A stretch of DNA of 64,000 nucleotides from Arctopsyche grandis (lineage: Eukaryota; Arthropoda; Insecta; Trichoptera; Hydropsychidae). This document shows positions 63,573 through 64,000 of this stretch, piece by piece. The stretch's first letter is position 1. The number at the start of each line of letters is the position of its first letter. The stretch is from contig NC_135365.1 in assembly GCF_051622035.1 (NCBI RefSeq), positions 14,178,001 to 14,242,000 of the forward strand, read 5' to 3'. The notes beneath the pieces were generated by a model. It made no database searches. It was not told the DNA's origin and worked only from the letters and a program-made list of their open reading frames with translations. A program made the translations under genes and the position numbers.

Positions 63573-64000
63573 GACAGCCGCCTTGCTCGAACGAACGAAA
63601 CGCACGACGCCGGCTGCTGCTGATTAAACACCGAATTTTACGACCATTGTCATTAATTTATCAGAAAATAATGCATTTCAATTAAAGCTCTTTCTTTTCA
63701 CTATTTCATGGCTACAAATGTTTTTAAATGAGAGCATATTTTAAATACCATATTAAGTGACTTTCAAAATTTTTCAATTCTTTAAATTTCTTAATTAAAA
63801 AATAAAATTTTAAGCACAAATGCTCATATTTACAAAGTTTTTATTAGTTTTTTTTAATCTGTTCGATTCTAGTTTTTTCATAGAAATGCCTTAAAAAATT
63901 GTTTTTTCAAAAAGATTCATTAATTTCAACGTTATCAATCATTAACTTGTACACTTGCTTTGTGAACATTAATGGAAATAATAATTTCCCTTATTAAAAA
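63573..64000. other. U2af50 promoter side and upstream DNA
   Basis: The 60 bp next to the U2af50 start codon are CpG-rich (AACGAACGAAACGCACGACG), consistent with a housekeeping promoter. Beyond 63650 the sequence is plain AT-rich. Confidence 0.45.

Overview
The window is nuclear DNA of an insect. It is AT-rich (roughly two thirds by eye), has (AT)n microsatellites, spliceosomal introns with GT/AG borders, TCAGT-type initiators, a tRNA-derived SINE family, hAT-like and PIF/Harbinger-like DNA transposon remnants, an LTR element and an RTE-like LINE scrap. Protein genes resemble known insect and animal families. I cannot fix the insect order from sequence alone; the ten-exon U2AF large-subunit gene argues against Drosophila itself.

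Layout. 1-24 kb is gene-poor: possible first exons or promoters lie near 1-330, 2185-2502, 13.6 kb, 15.8 kb, 17.8 kb and 22.0 kb, with mobile DNA between them. At 6085-9381 a compact LTR retroelement on the minus strand sits inside an (AT)n tract. It has identical 203-bp LTRs, a proline-tRNA-like primer site and one long Gag ORF, but no pol. The C-terminal part of that ORF looks like a captured PWI domain of an RBM25-type splicing factor. At 24.9-25.5 kb is a two-exon gene for a small protein of about 80 residues. 26-35 kb is intergenic, with an (AT)n tract, three hAT-like elements, a perfect 45-bp-arm palindrome, a SINE and a foldback element.

35.1-54.6 kb holds a large secreted heme peroxidase gene on the plus strand. 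Twelve exons join in phase, and the first coding exon is missing. Its third intron (11.8 kb) is full of SINE, MITE, foldback and LINE remnants; one foldback element is flanked by a 90-bp direct duplication. The right-hand end is gene-dense: mRpS23 (minus, 54.9-55.8 kb), a PIF/Harbinger-like element with an N-terminal transposase fragment (56.05-57.2 kb), a large inverted repeat (57.35-57.63 kb), a three-exon small membrane protein (plus, 58.4-58.8 kb) and U2af50 (minus, 59.4-63.6 kb, ten exons, 422 aa).

The genes form no pathway. The peroxidase is an extracellular oxidoreductase, mRpS23 a mitochondrial ribosomal protein and U2af50 a core splicing factor. The most novel object is the Gag-PWI retroelement; next come the foldback element with long flanking duplications and the peroxidase with its very long disordered tail.
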